From contig JAJYLZ010000002.1 in NCBI GenBank assembly GCA_021787395.1, positions 62,001 to 126,000 on the forward strand: a stretch of DNA of 64,000 nucleotides, written 5' to 3'. The DNA is from Chloroflexota bacterium. Lineage in GTDB: Bacteria; Chloroflexota; Limnocylindria; Limnocylindrales; CSP1-4. This document shows, one piece after another, positions 16,673-25,728 of this stretch. The notes below the pieces were generated by a model. It did not search any database. It had not been told where the DNA came from and saw only the letters and a program-made list of their open reading frames with translations. Every line of letters begins with the position of its first letter. Within the stretch, counting starts at the first letter, position 1. The translations under genes were made by a program, and so were the position numbers.

Positions 16673-16760
16673 GTCGTGGTCGCCGGATGGGCCAGCGTGC
16701 CGGCCTCGCGACTGCTCCATCCGTGTTAAGGCCTTGGAGTGACTCCGTCCGTGTCGCTCC

Positions 16761-17936
16761 TCACGGTCGGGCAGCTGACGCAGCGCGCCTCCAAGAGAAC
16801 GGCCTCGACTCCGCGCGGAGGCGCAGGAGCCCCTGGCGCGCCATGGCGTACAGGAGAACCGTCGTCACGAACACGAGGCCCATTCCGAACGCCACGTGAG
16901 CTTCCACGACCAGCGCAGCAGCGGTCGCGAGGCCGGCCCCGACCACGGACTCCATCAGTTGTGTCGGGATCCGGCGAGCCCCTACGCGCCGGTCGGACGA
17001 CCAGATGCCCAGGCCGCATGTCGTTCGCCCAGCGCAGCAGCCGGTCAGGAAGCAGCCGATCCTGCCGATCGCAACCGCGACGAACAGGCCCGGTGCCACG
17101 GCATCCAGGAACGCGCCAAGCGGCTCCCCAATCAACAGGGCGATGGCCGATGCAGCCAGGGGCGCCGTGACCAGGAAGCCGTCAACCGACCAGCCCTCAC
17201 GCAGGTTCTGCCGGCTGAAGCCCTTCAGCGCCATGTACCACGCCTTCGCCCCAGCCAATCCCAAGGCAACACCGGCGAGCGAGGCCAGGAGGGCGCGCCC
17301 GAGGTCGATGCCGTGATGCGCGAGGAACGCTGGCTGCAGCCCGACCGCCGTCGCCAGCGCCACCGCCGCGAGGACGGTGAAGCTGCCCGGCACGACGCCA
17401 GGACTGGCCGCCAGTGGTGCTGCGAGCGCCCACCGCGTCGGGACAGGGGTCTCGGGCCCCGGTTCCACCGCCCAGCGCCGCCACGACCAACGTGCGCGCG
17501 GCAGCCGCCCGCCGGCGTTCGCCTGAAGGGCGCGCTCGGGCCCGACGAGCTCGGCGCTGACGTCCCAGTCGCCCGGGGAGATCCCGTAGACCCAACTGGT
17601 CACGGAAACGCGCCCGGAACCGGGGGCCACGCCGGTGACCATCTCAGACCGAACGAAACTGTCGCCGACGCCCGAGCGCCTCGCGTCGACGCCTCTGCGC
17701 CGCCCCGTGACCCGGATCGTCGCATCGTACCGAGGGCCGCCCGCCGGCCCGGCCTCGAAGCAGTACGAGACGACGATGGCGGCCGGTTCCGGATCCGGGT
17801 CGACGCCAGCTTGGGGGGCACCGTCTCCGTCCGCTGCCGGGGCCGCGGGCAGGATCGGTGCGTGCGGCTTGGTCCCGACCTGGCTCCCCGCTCGACCGCG
17901 ACCCCGCCGGGAGCCCCTAGTCTGTCGGGAGGACAT
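16761..17936 (-). CDS. Second Lgt-family membrane protein with N-terminal extension
   Basis: 391 aa. The first ~165 residues are soluble (WVYGISPGDWDVSAELVGPERAL, beta-rich); then seven helices of Lgt type with the signature GRIGCFLTGCCAGRTT and RRIPTQLMESVVGAGL. The subfamily with GC-F-x-x-GCC-x-G in place of GN-F-N-E is widespread and its activity is not established. Running opposite to the first Lgt-like gene (15540), it leaves two divergent paralogues within 2.5 kb. The start is ATG 17936; internal starts are possible. Confidence 0.75.
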   Translation of the reverse strand: MSSRQTRGSRRGRGRAGSQVGTKPHAPILPAAPAADGDGAPQAGVDPDPEPAAIVVSYCFEAGPAGGPRYDATIRVTGRRRGVDARRSGVGDSFVRSEMVTGVAPGSGRVSVTSWVYGISPGDWDVSAELVGPERALQANAGGRLPRARWSWRRWAVEPGPETPVPTRWALAAPLAASPGVVPGSFTVLAAVALATAVGLQPAFLAHHGIDLGRALLASLAGVALGLAGAKAWYMALKGFSRQNLREGWSVDGFLVTAPLAASAIALLIGEPLGAFLDAVAPGLFVAVAIGRIGCFLTGCCAGRTTCGLGIWSSDRRVGARRIPTQLMESVVGAGLATAAALVVEAHVAFGMGLVFVTTVLLYAMARQGLLRLRAESRPFSWRRAASAARP

Positions 17937-17991
17937 CGTCGAGCGTCTCGGGTGCGAGCGTGGTCAGCGGATCGCCGCGCGGAAGATCGTG

Positions 17992-18198
17992 CTAGGCACC
18001 AGTGCAGCCCGGCCAGTTCGAGAAGCCCTGGTGCATACCAGGGTTGTGGTCGCCGCTGAAGCCGCCCATGGTCGTCGCATGCATCGACACGCAGGCGCCA
18101 TACGAGGCCCCCGACTCGGAAGCTGCGGTGGCGGCCGGGACGACGAGCGCAACGACAATGGTCAGTACGACGGAGCTCAACCGAAGAAGTCGGATCAT
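17992..18198 (-). CDS. Small secreted His/Met-rich protein
   Basis: 68 aa. Signal peptide (MIRLLRLSSVVLTIVVALVV, cleavage after AATAASE-like site) then a ~40-residue mature part with Cys at both ends and His, Met and Phe/Trp clusters (VSMHATTMGGFSGDHNP, GMHQGFSNWPGC). The composition suits copper binding and a disulfide. No family name was recognised. It precedes the Lgt-like gene at 17936 on the same strand. Confidence 0.7.
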   Translation of the reverse strand: MIRLLRLSSVVLTIVVALVVPAATAASESGASYGACVSMHATTMGGFSGDHNPGMHQGFSNWPGCTGA

Positions 18199-18374
18199 GG
18201 TAAGTGCCTCTATCGGGGGCTGGTGGGCGGGCTTTCAGAATCCAGCGGCCCGCCGAGAACAATAGCGACGGGCCGTGCGTGCCTATACTACACAGCCTGT
18301 CGTTCATCGGCCTGGGCCGGTCCCGCGCCGACCGGGACAGTGCCGCCAACCACCCGCCTGGGCGTTGGCCCGTC

Positions 18375-18400
18375 CTCATGGGGCGTTCAGGTGCGTCTTA
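18375..18400 (+). promoter_or_regulatory. YTCA 11-bp repeat (CTCA, TTCA, CTTA)
   Basis: CTCA 18375, TTCA 18386 and CTTA 18397, period 11, 54 bp (last unit) before the YHS-EAL gene. Confidence 0.55.
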
Positions 18401-18450
18401 GGCGGTCGGCCGATCGTGGATCCAATCACCCGTTCTCCTCAGGCGCCTCG

Positions 18451-19443
18451 ATGAAGACTCCTCCTCCAGCCACCGAGCCATCGCCCTTCAAGGGTGAGGC
18501 GATCGCCATCGATCCCGTCTGCGGGATGGCAGTCGATCGAGAGCGCTCGGTCACGCTTGAGGACGAGGGTCGGCTCCGCTTCTTCTGTTCGCGCGGCTGC
18601 CGCGACGAGTTCCTCGGCGTCGGCCCCCTGCGTGAGGAGGCTCGAGCGGAGGAGCTCGTCCGGCGCGTGCTCGACGCACCCGACCTGCTCCGGCCCGCCT
18701 TTCAGCCGATCGTCTCGCTCGAGACCAGCGCGGTCGTCGGGTACGAGGCGCTTGCGCGGTTCGCGCCCATCCCGCTCCAACCTCCGGAGGCCTGGTTCCA
18801 GCTCGCAGCCCGGGCGGGCCTGACGCCGGAGCTCGAGGCGCTCGCGCTCGCGACGGAGCTCGAGGTCGCGGGGCGTCGGCTTCCGCAGGCGGACGCGTTC
18901 GTGTCCCTCAACGTGAGCCCGCTGCTGCTTGCGGATCCCAGGATCGCGTGTGTGCTCGGTGCCACGCCGGTGGCGCCACGTCGGCTCGTTCTGGAACTGA
19001 CGGAACGCGACGAGATCGCTGACTACGAGGCCCTGCGCACCGCGGTCGAGCCTTACCGAACGCGAGGCTTCCGCATTGCGATCGACGACGCTGGCGCCGG
19101 GTACGCGTCGATGCGCCACATCACGGAGCTTGCGCCCGACTTCGTCAAGCTCGACGCGCGCATCATCCGCGGCCTCACCGGGGACAGGGCCCGCCAGGCG
19201 CTCGTCCGGGCGATGACGACGTTCGTCGGCGAGATCGGTGCCCAGCTCGTGGCCGAGGGCGTCGAACGCCTCGACGATCTGGATCTGCTGATTCGGGCCG
19301 GCCGGGACATGCTCGTCCAGGGCCATGCCGTCGGTCGTCCCGGTCGACCATGGCCATTGGCCACCGCCCCTGGCATCGACCGCGTCCGCGCCCGGTCATT
19401 CGGCCTCAATGGAGAGCGGCCCCCGCGAGCCCCGAGGGAATGA
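18451..19443 (+). CDS. YHS-EAL fusion: metal-binding domain plus c-di-GMP phosphodiesterase
   Basis: 330 aa. Residues 20-57 are a YHS domain (DPVCGM 21-26, FFCSRGC 45-50), closely similar in sequence to the YHS tail of the ABC ATPase at 4811. From ~78 an EAL domain follows with key motifs present: EALAR (ExLxR), NVSP, ELTERDE, DDAGAGYASM (DDFGTG-type with Ala), VKLD, VAEGVE and VQGHAVGRP. It is likely an active cytosolic phosphodiesterase whose output is set by metal on the YHS cysteines (inference). No GGDEF domain. It carries a YTCA box upstream. Confidence 0.88.
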   Translation: MKTPPPATEPSPFKGEAIAIDPVCGMAVDRERSVTLEDEGRLRFFCSRGCRDEFLGVGPLREEARAEELVRRVLDAPDLLRPAFQPIVSLETSAVVGYEALARFAPIPLQPPEAWFQLAARAGLTPELEALALATELEVAGRRLPQADAFVSLNVSPLLLADPRIACVLGATPVAPRRLVLELTERDEIADYEALRTAVEPYRTRGFRIAIDDAGAGYASMRHITELAPDFVKLDARIIRGLTGDRARQALVRAMTTFVGEIGAQLVAEGVERLDDLDLLIRAGRDMLVQGHAVGRPGRPWPLATAPGIDRVRARSFGLNGERPPRAPRE

Positions 19444-20375
19444 CCGCTCGATCGGCAGGACTGGCCGCGTTCGTGGCGGCCATCTGGGGGCTGTGCTTCG
19501 TCATCATCCAGGCGTCACTGCCGGCCCCGGCTCCGCTGTTGCTGGCGGGACTGCGCGCAGTGATCGGTGGCGGGGTCCTCGCTTTCTGGGCCCTCCTCAC
19601 CCGGCGGCCCGAGCGAGCCAGACGGTCGGGAACGGGGTCGGTCGGTTGGGGGCCCTGGACATCGGGTCTGCCTTCAACGCGTCTGCTGATCGTCCTGGCC
19701 CTGGCGAACGCCACCGTGGCGTTCGGCGCGATGTACCTCGCGGCCGGGCGGACGGAGGCAGCGGTCGCGTCCATCCTGGCCGGAGGCCAACCGGTCGTCC
19801 TGGCGGCAGCGGGCTGGGCCTTCTTCGGGGAACGAATCTCGGGGCGCTCGGCGACGGGCCTGGCCATCGCGATGGCGGGCGTCGTCATGGTCGCAACGAC
19901 GAGCTCAGGCGCCACGAGTCCGGACGGCGTAGCCCTGGCCCTGCTCGCGACGGCAGCGCCAGCCGGCGGAACGCTCCTCATGCGCCGGCTCGGGTCGAGC
20001 GTCGACCTGCTCCTGACGACGAGCGCCCAGTTCCTGCTCGGTGGCGCGATCCTCCTCGGGGTCAGTGCACTGCTCGAACCATGGGCGCGCTTGGATTGGT
20101 CGCCAGCGACCCTTCTCGGGCTGCTCGTCCTCGGTGTCCTCGGAACGGGTGTCGCCTATGTTGTCTGGTTCTGGCTGCTGAAGCAGGTCTCGCTGGTAGG
20201 CCTGGGGGCCGCGCTCTTTCTGGTTCCCGTGGTCGGCGTCGTGTCCGGGATCCTGACCGGCGACCGTCCGCAGCCGATCGAATATGCCGGGATCGCGGCC
20301 ATGCTTGCCGGGATCGGGCTCCTCTCACTTCGCCGCGAGGCGAGCCCCGCGGTCGGGTTCACGGGCCGAGGCTGA
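19440..20375 (+). CDS. EamA/DMT-family permease
   Basis: 311 aa from ATG 19440, overlapping the EAL gene stop (ATGA). Ten hydrophobic helices in two EamA repeats: FVAAIWGLCFVIIQASL, LANATVAFGAMYLAAGRTEA, LAGGQPVVLAAAGWAFFGER, then the second half with FLVPVVGVVSGILTGDR. Such permeases export amino acids or other metabolites; the substrate is unknown. It is paralogous to the gene at 35680. Confidence 0.88.
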   Translation: MTARSAGLAAFVAAIWGLCFVIIQASLPAPAPLLLAGLRAVIGGGVLAFWALLTRRPERARRSGTGSVGWGPWTSGLPSTRLLIVLALANATVAFGAMYLAAGRTEAAVASILAGGQPVVLAAAGWAFFGERISGRSATGLAIAMAGVVMVATTSSGATSPDGVALALLATAAPAGGTLLMRRLGSSVDLLLTTSAQFLLGGAILLGVSALLEPWARLDWSPATLLGLLVLGVLGTGVAYVVWFWLLKQVSLVGLGAALFLVPVVGVVSGILTGDRPQPIEYAGIAAMLAGIGLLSLRREASPAVGFTGRG

Positions 20376-20537
20376 CTGGCGTACCGCGGCGTAGGCGGAC
20401 AGCCGGGCCGCCTGTCGCCCTGTGATGACGCCCATTGCGACCGCGGTCATGAACCCGGTCATCGCGATCGCGATCGACGTCTATGCGGGCGCTCCGACCC
20501 CAGGCCATCGCGTCCGCCTCCGTCGGCGCCGACCTGC

Positions 20538-20723
20538 CTAGTGGTGGCCGTGCTCGCCGTGTCCGCCGTGCTCCTCGGCCGGGTGCCCGTAGCGATGTGG
20601 ATCCCTGACGAACGTGTCGTGGCATGCCTTGCTGCAGAAGGAGAACGTGCGTCCTTCGTGGACCTCGGTGGCGGCCGCGTCCTCGGGCCGGATCATCATG
20701 CCGCAGACCGGGTCCTTGACCAT
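20538..20723 (-). CDS. Stand-alone YHS-domain protein with His-rich tail
   Basis: 61 aa from ATG 20723. MVKDPVCGMMIRPEDAAATE, then RTFSFCSKACHDTFVRDPHRY, i.e. a complete YHS domain, ending in HGGHGEHGHH. It is probably a cytosolic copper or heavy-metal buffer. An AAGGAGGT lies 16 nt before this ATG but 8 nt before an in-frame ATC three codons upstream, so a non-ATG start is possible here as at 8628. It follows the membrane protein gene at 20764. Confidence 0.78.
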   Translation of the reverse strand: MVKDPVCGMMIRPEDAAATEVHEGRTFSFCSKACHDTFVRDPHRYGHPAEEHGGHGEHGHH

Positions 20724-20763
20724 GTCGGCGATGTCGACAACCTCCTTGTCGGGTGGATTGGGA

Positions 20764-21495
20764 TCAGTCCGGTGGGCCGGCCGGCGGCCGGTGCCCGGAA
20801 CCGTGCTGGGAGGGAACGCCCCCATCCGAGGGCACGGCCGGACGAGCGGTCAGCGCCCCCGCCGTCGCGACAATCGCGAGCGCCATGCCCACCCAGAAGA
20901 CCGGCCAGGCCGCCCACTGCCCCGAGCCCTCGCGGTTGGCAACCAGGAAGCTCAGGATGACGAGGAGACCGCCCGCGAGGGCGCCGGTCGCCCGGACCGA
21001 CCCCACGGCAATCTGGCTCCCGGCCCGCAGGCGCCGGGCCGCCGCGAGCCCGGCCCCGAGGAGCGCCGCGCTGACGACGAGCGGCGCCCACACGGGACCG
21101 ATCCAGCGGGTCGGGACCAGGAACAGGACGTCCCATGAGTCGAAGGACAGCGGCCAGCCGATGGTCAGGCGCAGGCCGAGGTAGTAGACGATGTCCCATG
21201 CGCCGAAGACGACCGCCGCCCAGGCGAGGCGCTCGAGCCGGGTCCGCCCGGCAAGCGTGCCGACGGCCGCGATCATGGCCAGCGTCGCCACCTCGCGCGC
21301 GATCTCGACGGCCTCGAACGTCCCGAAGCTGCCGACACCCTGTGCCATGACCGCCCCGGGAGCGAGCCCGAGGGCGGCGCGGAGGTAGACGACCACGGCC
21401 GCCTCGACGTAGCCGAACGCGACGCCGAACGCGACGACAGCGACGGCCGTCGACGTGAAGCCAGGCCCGCCCCTGGTTGTCAGCCCGGCCACCAA
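20764..21495 (-). CDS. Polytopic membrane protein of unknown function
   Basis: 243 aa; TTG 21495 or GTG 21492 as start, overlapping the end of the upstream methyltransferase gene. Six hydrophobic helices: VVAFGVAFGYVEAAVVVYLR, EVATLAMIAAVGTLAG, WAAVVFGAWDIVYYLGLRLT, WAPLVVSAALLGAGLAAARR, AGGLLVILSFLVANREGS and WPVFWVGMALAIVATAGAL. No family was recognised. Position suggests an operon with the P1B ATPase, methyltransferase and YHS genes. Confidence 0.7.
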   Translation of the reverse strand: MVAGLTTRGGPGFTSTAVAVVAFGVAFGYVEAAVVVYLRAALGLAPGAVMAQGVGSFGTFEAVEIAREVATLAMIAAVGTLAGRTRLERLAWAAVVFGAWDIVYYLGLRLTIGWPLSFDSWDVLFLVPTRWIGPVWAPLVVSAALLGAGLAAARRLRAGSQIAVGSVRATGALAGGLLVILSFLVANREGSGQWAAWPVFWVGMALAIVATAGALTARPAVPSDGGVPSQHGSGHRPPAGPPD

Positions 21496-22814
21496 GGTCT
21501 CAGGGGAAGCTGAGCCGGGCCGCGATGGTCAGGCCGGGCAAGGAGGAGCTGGGCGACGTCGAGCGAGCCGTCCTCGAAGCCCGTCCGGGCCGCGGCCATG
21601 TACAGTCGCCAGGTCCGGAAGACCTCTTCGCCCACAAGTTCGCGGGCCCGGTCGGCGTTTGCCTCGAGCCGCCCGACCCAGGCCTTGAGCGTCAGCGCGT
21701 AGTGGGGCCGCAGGCGCTGCACGCCCAGGAGCTCGAACCCGGCCCGGCGGGCGACGGCGATCGCCTCTTCGACCGTCACGAGCTCGCCGTCGGGGAAGAC
21801 GTAGCGGCCGACGAAGCCGCCTTCGCCGAAGCGCAGCCAGCGAGGCCGAAAGGCCCCGCCGGTCTCGGTCGTGGCGATGCCGTGGTTGACGAACAGGCCG
21901 CCCGGCCGGAGCGACCGGAGGGCGGCGCCGAAGTAATCGGCCAAGTGCTCGCGGCCGACATGCTCGAACATCCCGACCGACGCGACGGCGTCGAACGGCC
22001 CGAGGCCGTCGAGATCGCGGTAATCGCGGACGAGGACGCGCGCCCGCCCGTCCAGCCCGCGCCGCCGGAGGTCCTCGCCGGCCCAGTTCGCCTGGGCCTG
22101 GCTCAGGGTCACCCCGGTCGCGTCGACGCTGTACCGCTCCGCCGCGAACGCGACGAGCGAGCCCCACCCGCAGCCGATGTCGAGCAGGCGCATGCCCGGC
22201 TGGAGTCGCAACTTGCGACAGATGAGGTCGAGCTTCGCCTCCTGCGCGGCGTCGAGCGTCGTCTCGGGCGTCTCGAAGTAGGCGCACGAGTAGACGAGCC
22301 GCTCGTCGAGCCACAGGGCGTAGAACTCGTTGCCGACGTCGTAATGGAAGCGCACGGCGGCCATGTCCCGTGCTTGCGAATGCCGACGTCCCTCGAGACG
22401 CGCTCGCCGTCGGAGGGTGGGCGCCGGACCCGCTCCGCGTCGGAGCCGGAGGGTCAGGCCGGCGAGACGGGGGAGCGAACGGGTGAGACGCCGCAGGTCG
22501 AACGAGCGCCCGGCCCCGATCGCCGTCCAGACGTCGCCCTCGATGTCGATGTCGCCCCGCAGATACGCCTCTCCGAACGCGTCCGGTGAAGGCGGCCAGA
22601 CGAGGCGGGCAAGGGCATCGGGGCCGCTGACGACGACCCGTACGAGCGCGGTTCGCGGCGCGGACGCCTCCTCAGCCAGGACCAGCTCGAGCCGTCCGTC
22701 GGAAGGGAGCGCTTGACCGAGGATGGCGACGGCCTCGCGAGCAGCCGCGAGTCTGGCTTTCCGGCGGCGGGCCGGAACCGGGGCCCCAGGTTCGGTCGTG
22801 TCACTGCTTGCCAT
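21480..22814 (-). CDS. Cyclopropane-fatty-acyl-phospholipid synthase-like methyltransferase
   Basis: 444 aa. The SAM-binding fold is clear: HYDVGNEFYALWLDERLVYS, CAYFETPETTLDAAQEAKLD, MRLLDIGCGWGSLVAFAAER, GVTLSQAQANWA, VASVGMFEHVGREHLADYF. These are the CfaS-family signatures. It would methylate unsaturated acyl chains of membrane lipids. The N-terminal ~150 residues form the family's lipid-binding part. ATG 22814 overlaps the end of the P1B ATPase gene, so expression is likely coupled. Confidence 0.88.
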   Translation of the reverse strand: MASSDTTEPGAPVPARRRKARLAAAREAVAILGQALPSDGRLELVLAEEASAPRTALVRVVVSGPDALARLVWPPSPDAFGEAYLRGDIDIEGDVWTAIGAGRSFDLRRLTRSLPRLAGLTLRLRRGAGPAPTLRRRARLEGRRHSQARDMAAVRFHYDVGNEFYALWLDERLVYSCAYFETPETTLDAAQEAKLDLICRKLRLQPGMRLLDIGCGWGSLVAFAAERYSVDATGVTLSQAQANWAGEDLRRRGLDGRARVLVRDYRDLDGLGPFDAVASVGMFEHVGREHLADYFGAALRSLRPGGLFVNHGIATTETGGAFRPRWLRFGEGGFVGRYVFPDGELVTVEEAIAVARRAGFELLGVQRLRPHYALTLKAWVGRLEANADRARELVGEEVFRTWRLYMAAARTGFEDGSLDVAQLLLARPDHRGPAQLPLRPWWPG

Positions 22815-25334
22815 AGCGGCGGATCCCTTCCAGCCTCGTGCGCTTGAGCAGCAGCGCGTTGACCGCGACCAGGAACGAGCTGCCTGCCATGCTGATCGCC
22901 GCGATCTCGGGTCGCAGGAGCAGGCCGAGCGACGGGTAGAAGAGCCCGGCGGCGATGGGAAAGGCGATCGTGTTGTAGCCGACGGCCCACCATAGGTTCT
23001 GGCGCATCTTCCGGACCGTCGCGCGGGACAGCGCGATCGCGCCCAGGACGTCGACCGGGTCGCTCTTCATGAGCACGACGTCGGCGGTCTCGACGGCGAC
23101 GTCGGTCCCGGCGCCGATCGCGATGCCGACGTCCGCCTGGGCGAGCGCCGGGCGTCGTTGATGCCGTCGCCGACCATCGCCACGAGCTTGCCGGTCCTCT
23201 GCAGCTCCTTGACCTTGTCGGCCTTCTGGCCCGGCAGGACCTCGGCGAAGACCGTGTCGAGCCCGAGCTCCGCGGCGATCCGATCGGCCGTCGCCCGGTT
23301 GTCGCCGGTCAGCATCGCGACCTGGATGCCGAGGTTGTGGAGGCGTTCGATCGTCTCCTTCGCGGTGGGCCGCACCGAGTCGGCGATCGCGACGAGTCCG
23401 GCGGCCGCGCCGTCGACGGCGACCCGAACCACCGTGCGGCCGGCGCCCTCGAGTTCATCCGCCCGGGCCCCGAGTGCCCCGAAGTCGATCGCGCGGTCGC
23501 GCATCAGCTTGGTGTTCCCGACGACCACCACTCGGCCGTCGACCTTCGCCTCGAGCCCGTGGCCAGGGACGGCGTTGAACTCGCGCGCGTCGACGACCGC
23601 GAGCCCGCGCTCCCTCGCGGCGTCGACGACGGCCGACGCGAGCGGATGCTCGCTCAACGCCTCGGCGGACGCGGCCAGCCGGAGAAGCTCCGCCTCGCTG
23701 ACCCGGGTGGAGCTGGCCACGACGTCGACGACCCTTGGCTGGCCAACCGTGAGCGTGCCCGTCTTGTCGAAGATCACCGCGCCGACCTTCGACGCCTGCT
23801 CGAGCGCGGTCGCGTTCTTGAACAGGATCCCGTTGAGGGCACCGAGGCCGGTCCCGACCATGATCGCGGTCGGGGTCGCCAGGCCCAGCGCATCGGGGCA
23901 GGCGATGATGACGACCGTGATCGCGAGGGTCAGGGCGAAGACGAACGTCGCGCCGCCCAGCCAGTACCATCCGGCGAAGGTCAGGAGGCCGAAGACGACA
24001 GCCGCGGCCACGAGCCATTGCGCGGCCCGATCAGCCAGGCGCTGGGCAGGTGCCTTGGAGTTCTGGGCCAGCTGGACGAGCTTGACGATCTGGGCGAGGG
24101 CCGTGTCGGCCCCGACCTTGGTCGCTCGGAACCGGAAGGTGCCGGTCTTGTTGATCGTCGCCCCGATCACGTTGGAGCCGACCGTCTTCTCGACTGGGAC
24201 GCTCTCTCCAGTGATCATCGACTCGTCGACGGCCGAAGCACCCTCGAGGACGATGCCGTCGACGGGAACCTTGTCGCCGGGGCGGATCAACACGATGTCG
24301 TCCAGGACGACTTCGGCGGTTGGGACCTCGACGGGCTCGCCGTTCCGGATGACGGTCGCCTTGGGAGGCGCGAGGTCGAGCAGGGCCCGGATCGCATCGG
24401 ACGCGCCGGCCCGCGCCCGCATCTCGAGCCAGTGGCCGAAGAGCACGAAGGCCAGCAGCACGACCGAGGCCTCGTAGAACACCTCGCCTGCGAACAGGAA
24501 CGTGGCGGCCACGCTGAACAGGTAGCCGCTGCCGACCGAGAGGGCGACCAGGACGGACATGTCGAGCGTCCGGTTGCGCAGTGCCCGCCAGGCGCCCACG
24601 AAGAAGATCTGGCCGCTCCATCCGACGGCAGGCGTCGCGAGGAGGAACATCAGAACGTTCGGGTCGATGCCGAATGGCGTCGCGAGTCGGATGCCGAACA
24701 CCTGCGTCGCCAGAGGCGAGTAGATGAAGATGGGGATCGCGAGGACGAGCGCGACGAGGAACCGCTTCCGCATGTCGCGAACCATGTCGTCCATCGACAT
24801 CCCGCCGCCGTGACCCATCGCGTGGGCCATCTGCGCCATCTCGCCCCGGGCCGGTGCTGCGGCTCCCGGCACCTGCATCCCGTGGCCGGCGTGCTCGGCG
24901 GCGGCCGGGACCGCCGCCGCGTAAGCTGCCTGCCCGACGGCGGGCGCAGCCGACATGTCGTGACCGGCGTGCTCAACCGCTCGATCGGGCGGCGCCGCCG
25001 ACTCGACCGACGTCGGCATTGCGTGGCCCGAGCGCCCCACCGCAGGCACGTGCGTCGCGCCGCGTGGCACGGCGCTTCCGATAACCGCGGGTTGCTCATT
25101 GCGGCAGATGTGGCACGGGACGACCTCGCCACCGCACGAGCATCCGAAGCGATCGATCAGCGCCCTAACATCGTCGGCCTCCAGGATCGATTCGTCGTAG
25201 CGGACTGTCACCGTCTGTGAGACGGGGTTCGCCTCCGCCTCCGCAATGCCGCTGTGGCGCTCCAGGTATGCCTCGAGCCCTCCGCTGCTGCTCGCTCGCA
25301 GGAGGCCTCCGGCCTCAAAGACACGGCTGGTCAC
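22801..25334 (-). pseudogene. P1B-type heavy-metal ATPase, frameshifted near GDGINDA
   Basis: The N-terminal 740 codons read as a P1B ATPase: a degenerate HMA-like domain without CxxC, a Cys cluster ([14 protein letters not shown]), a His/Met-rich linker, transmembrane helices, [11 protein letters not shown], the membrane metal motif [21 protein letters not shown], and SEHPLASAV. At MVGDGINDA the frame shifts (a run of three G at 23150-23152 on plus where four would restore it), and the last helices continue in another frame (22801-23076, [17 protein letters not shown] continuation to KRTRLEGIRRYGKQ). One base restores the full protein of about 844 aa. CPD in place of CPC or CPH is uncommon. 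Likely Cu or other metal export when intact. Confidence 0.85.
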
Positions 25335-25728
25335 GGCGTGCTCCGCTGGCTCTCCGTGAGGAGACTGTCCGTCCCCTCAACAGGTGTTACAAATCGGGGC
25401 TCTCGGGGACATCATGGCGCATTCAGCTGGCTGCCCGATGAGCCGCAGATGAGACTCGAGCCGGTCGCACCGCGAGGGAAGCCCCAGGCGATGGTTGAAC
25501 CCGCCACTGCGCAGATGCCGGCGAGATCGTCGCCGACCGTCGACCCGGCCACCGCAGACGGGGAGCCGGGGAGCTCGCGGCGCGATGCCCGGCAACGCGT
25601 CGTGGCGGTGGGCTGGCCCAACGGAGGGGCAGTCGCCGAGCCGTCCGGTCCCACCGTGGCGCTTGCGCGGGTGGCGAGCTCGGCCGCCACCCGCGAACGG
25701 CCTTCGACCCGACCCCGGCCGGGGGCGC
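25335..25728. other. Intergenic stretch without a supported gene
   Basis: It holds the promoter side of the P1B ATPase gene. Two minus-strand CTCA units 11 bp apart (TGAG at 25439 and 25450) form a weak two-unit YTCA site about 105 bp from the ATPase GTG. Overlapping open frames on both strands lack starts and domains. Confidence 0.35.

Noticed and set aside
25439..25453. Two TGAG 11 bp apart upstream of the P1B ATPase
   Set aside because: Only two units; noted as weak but not counted among the supported arrays.
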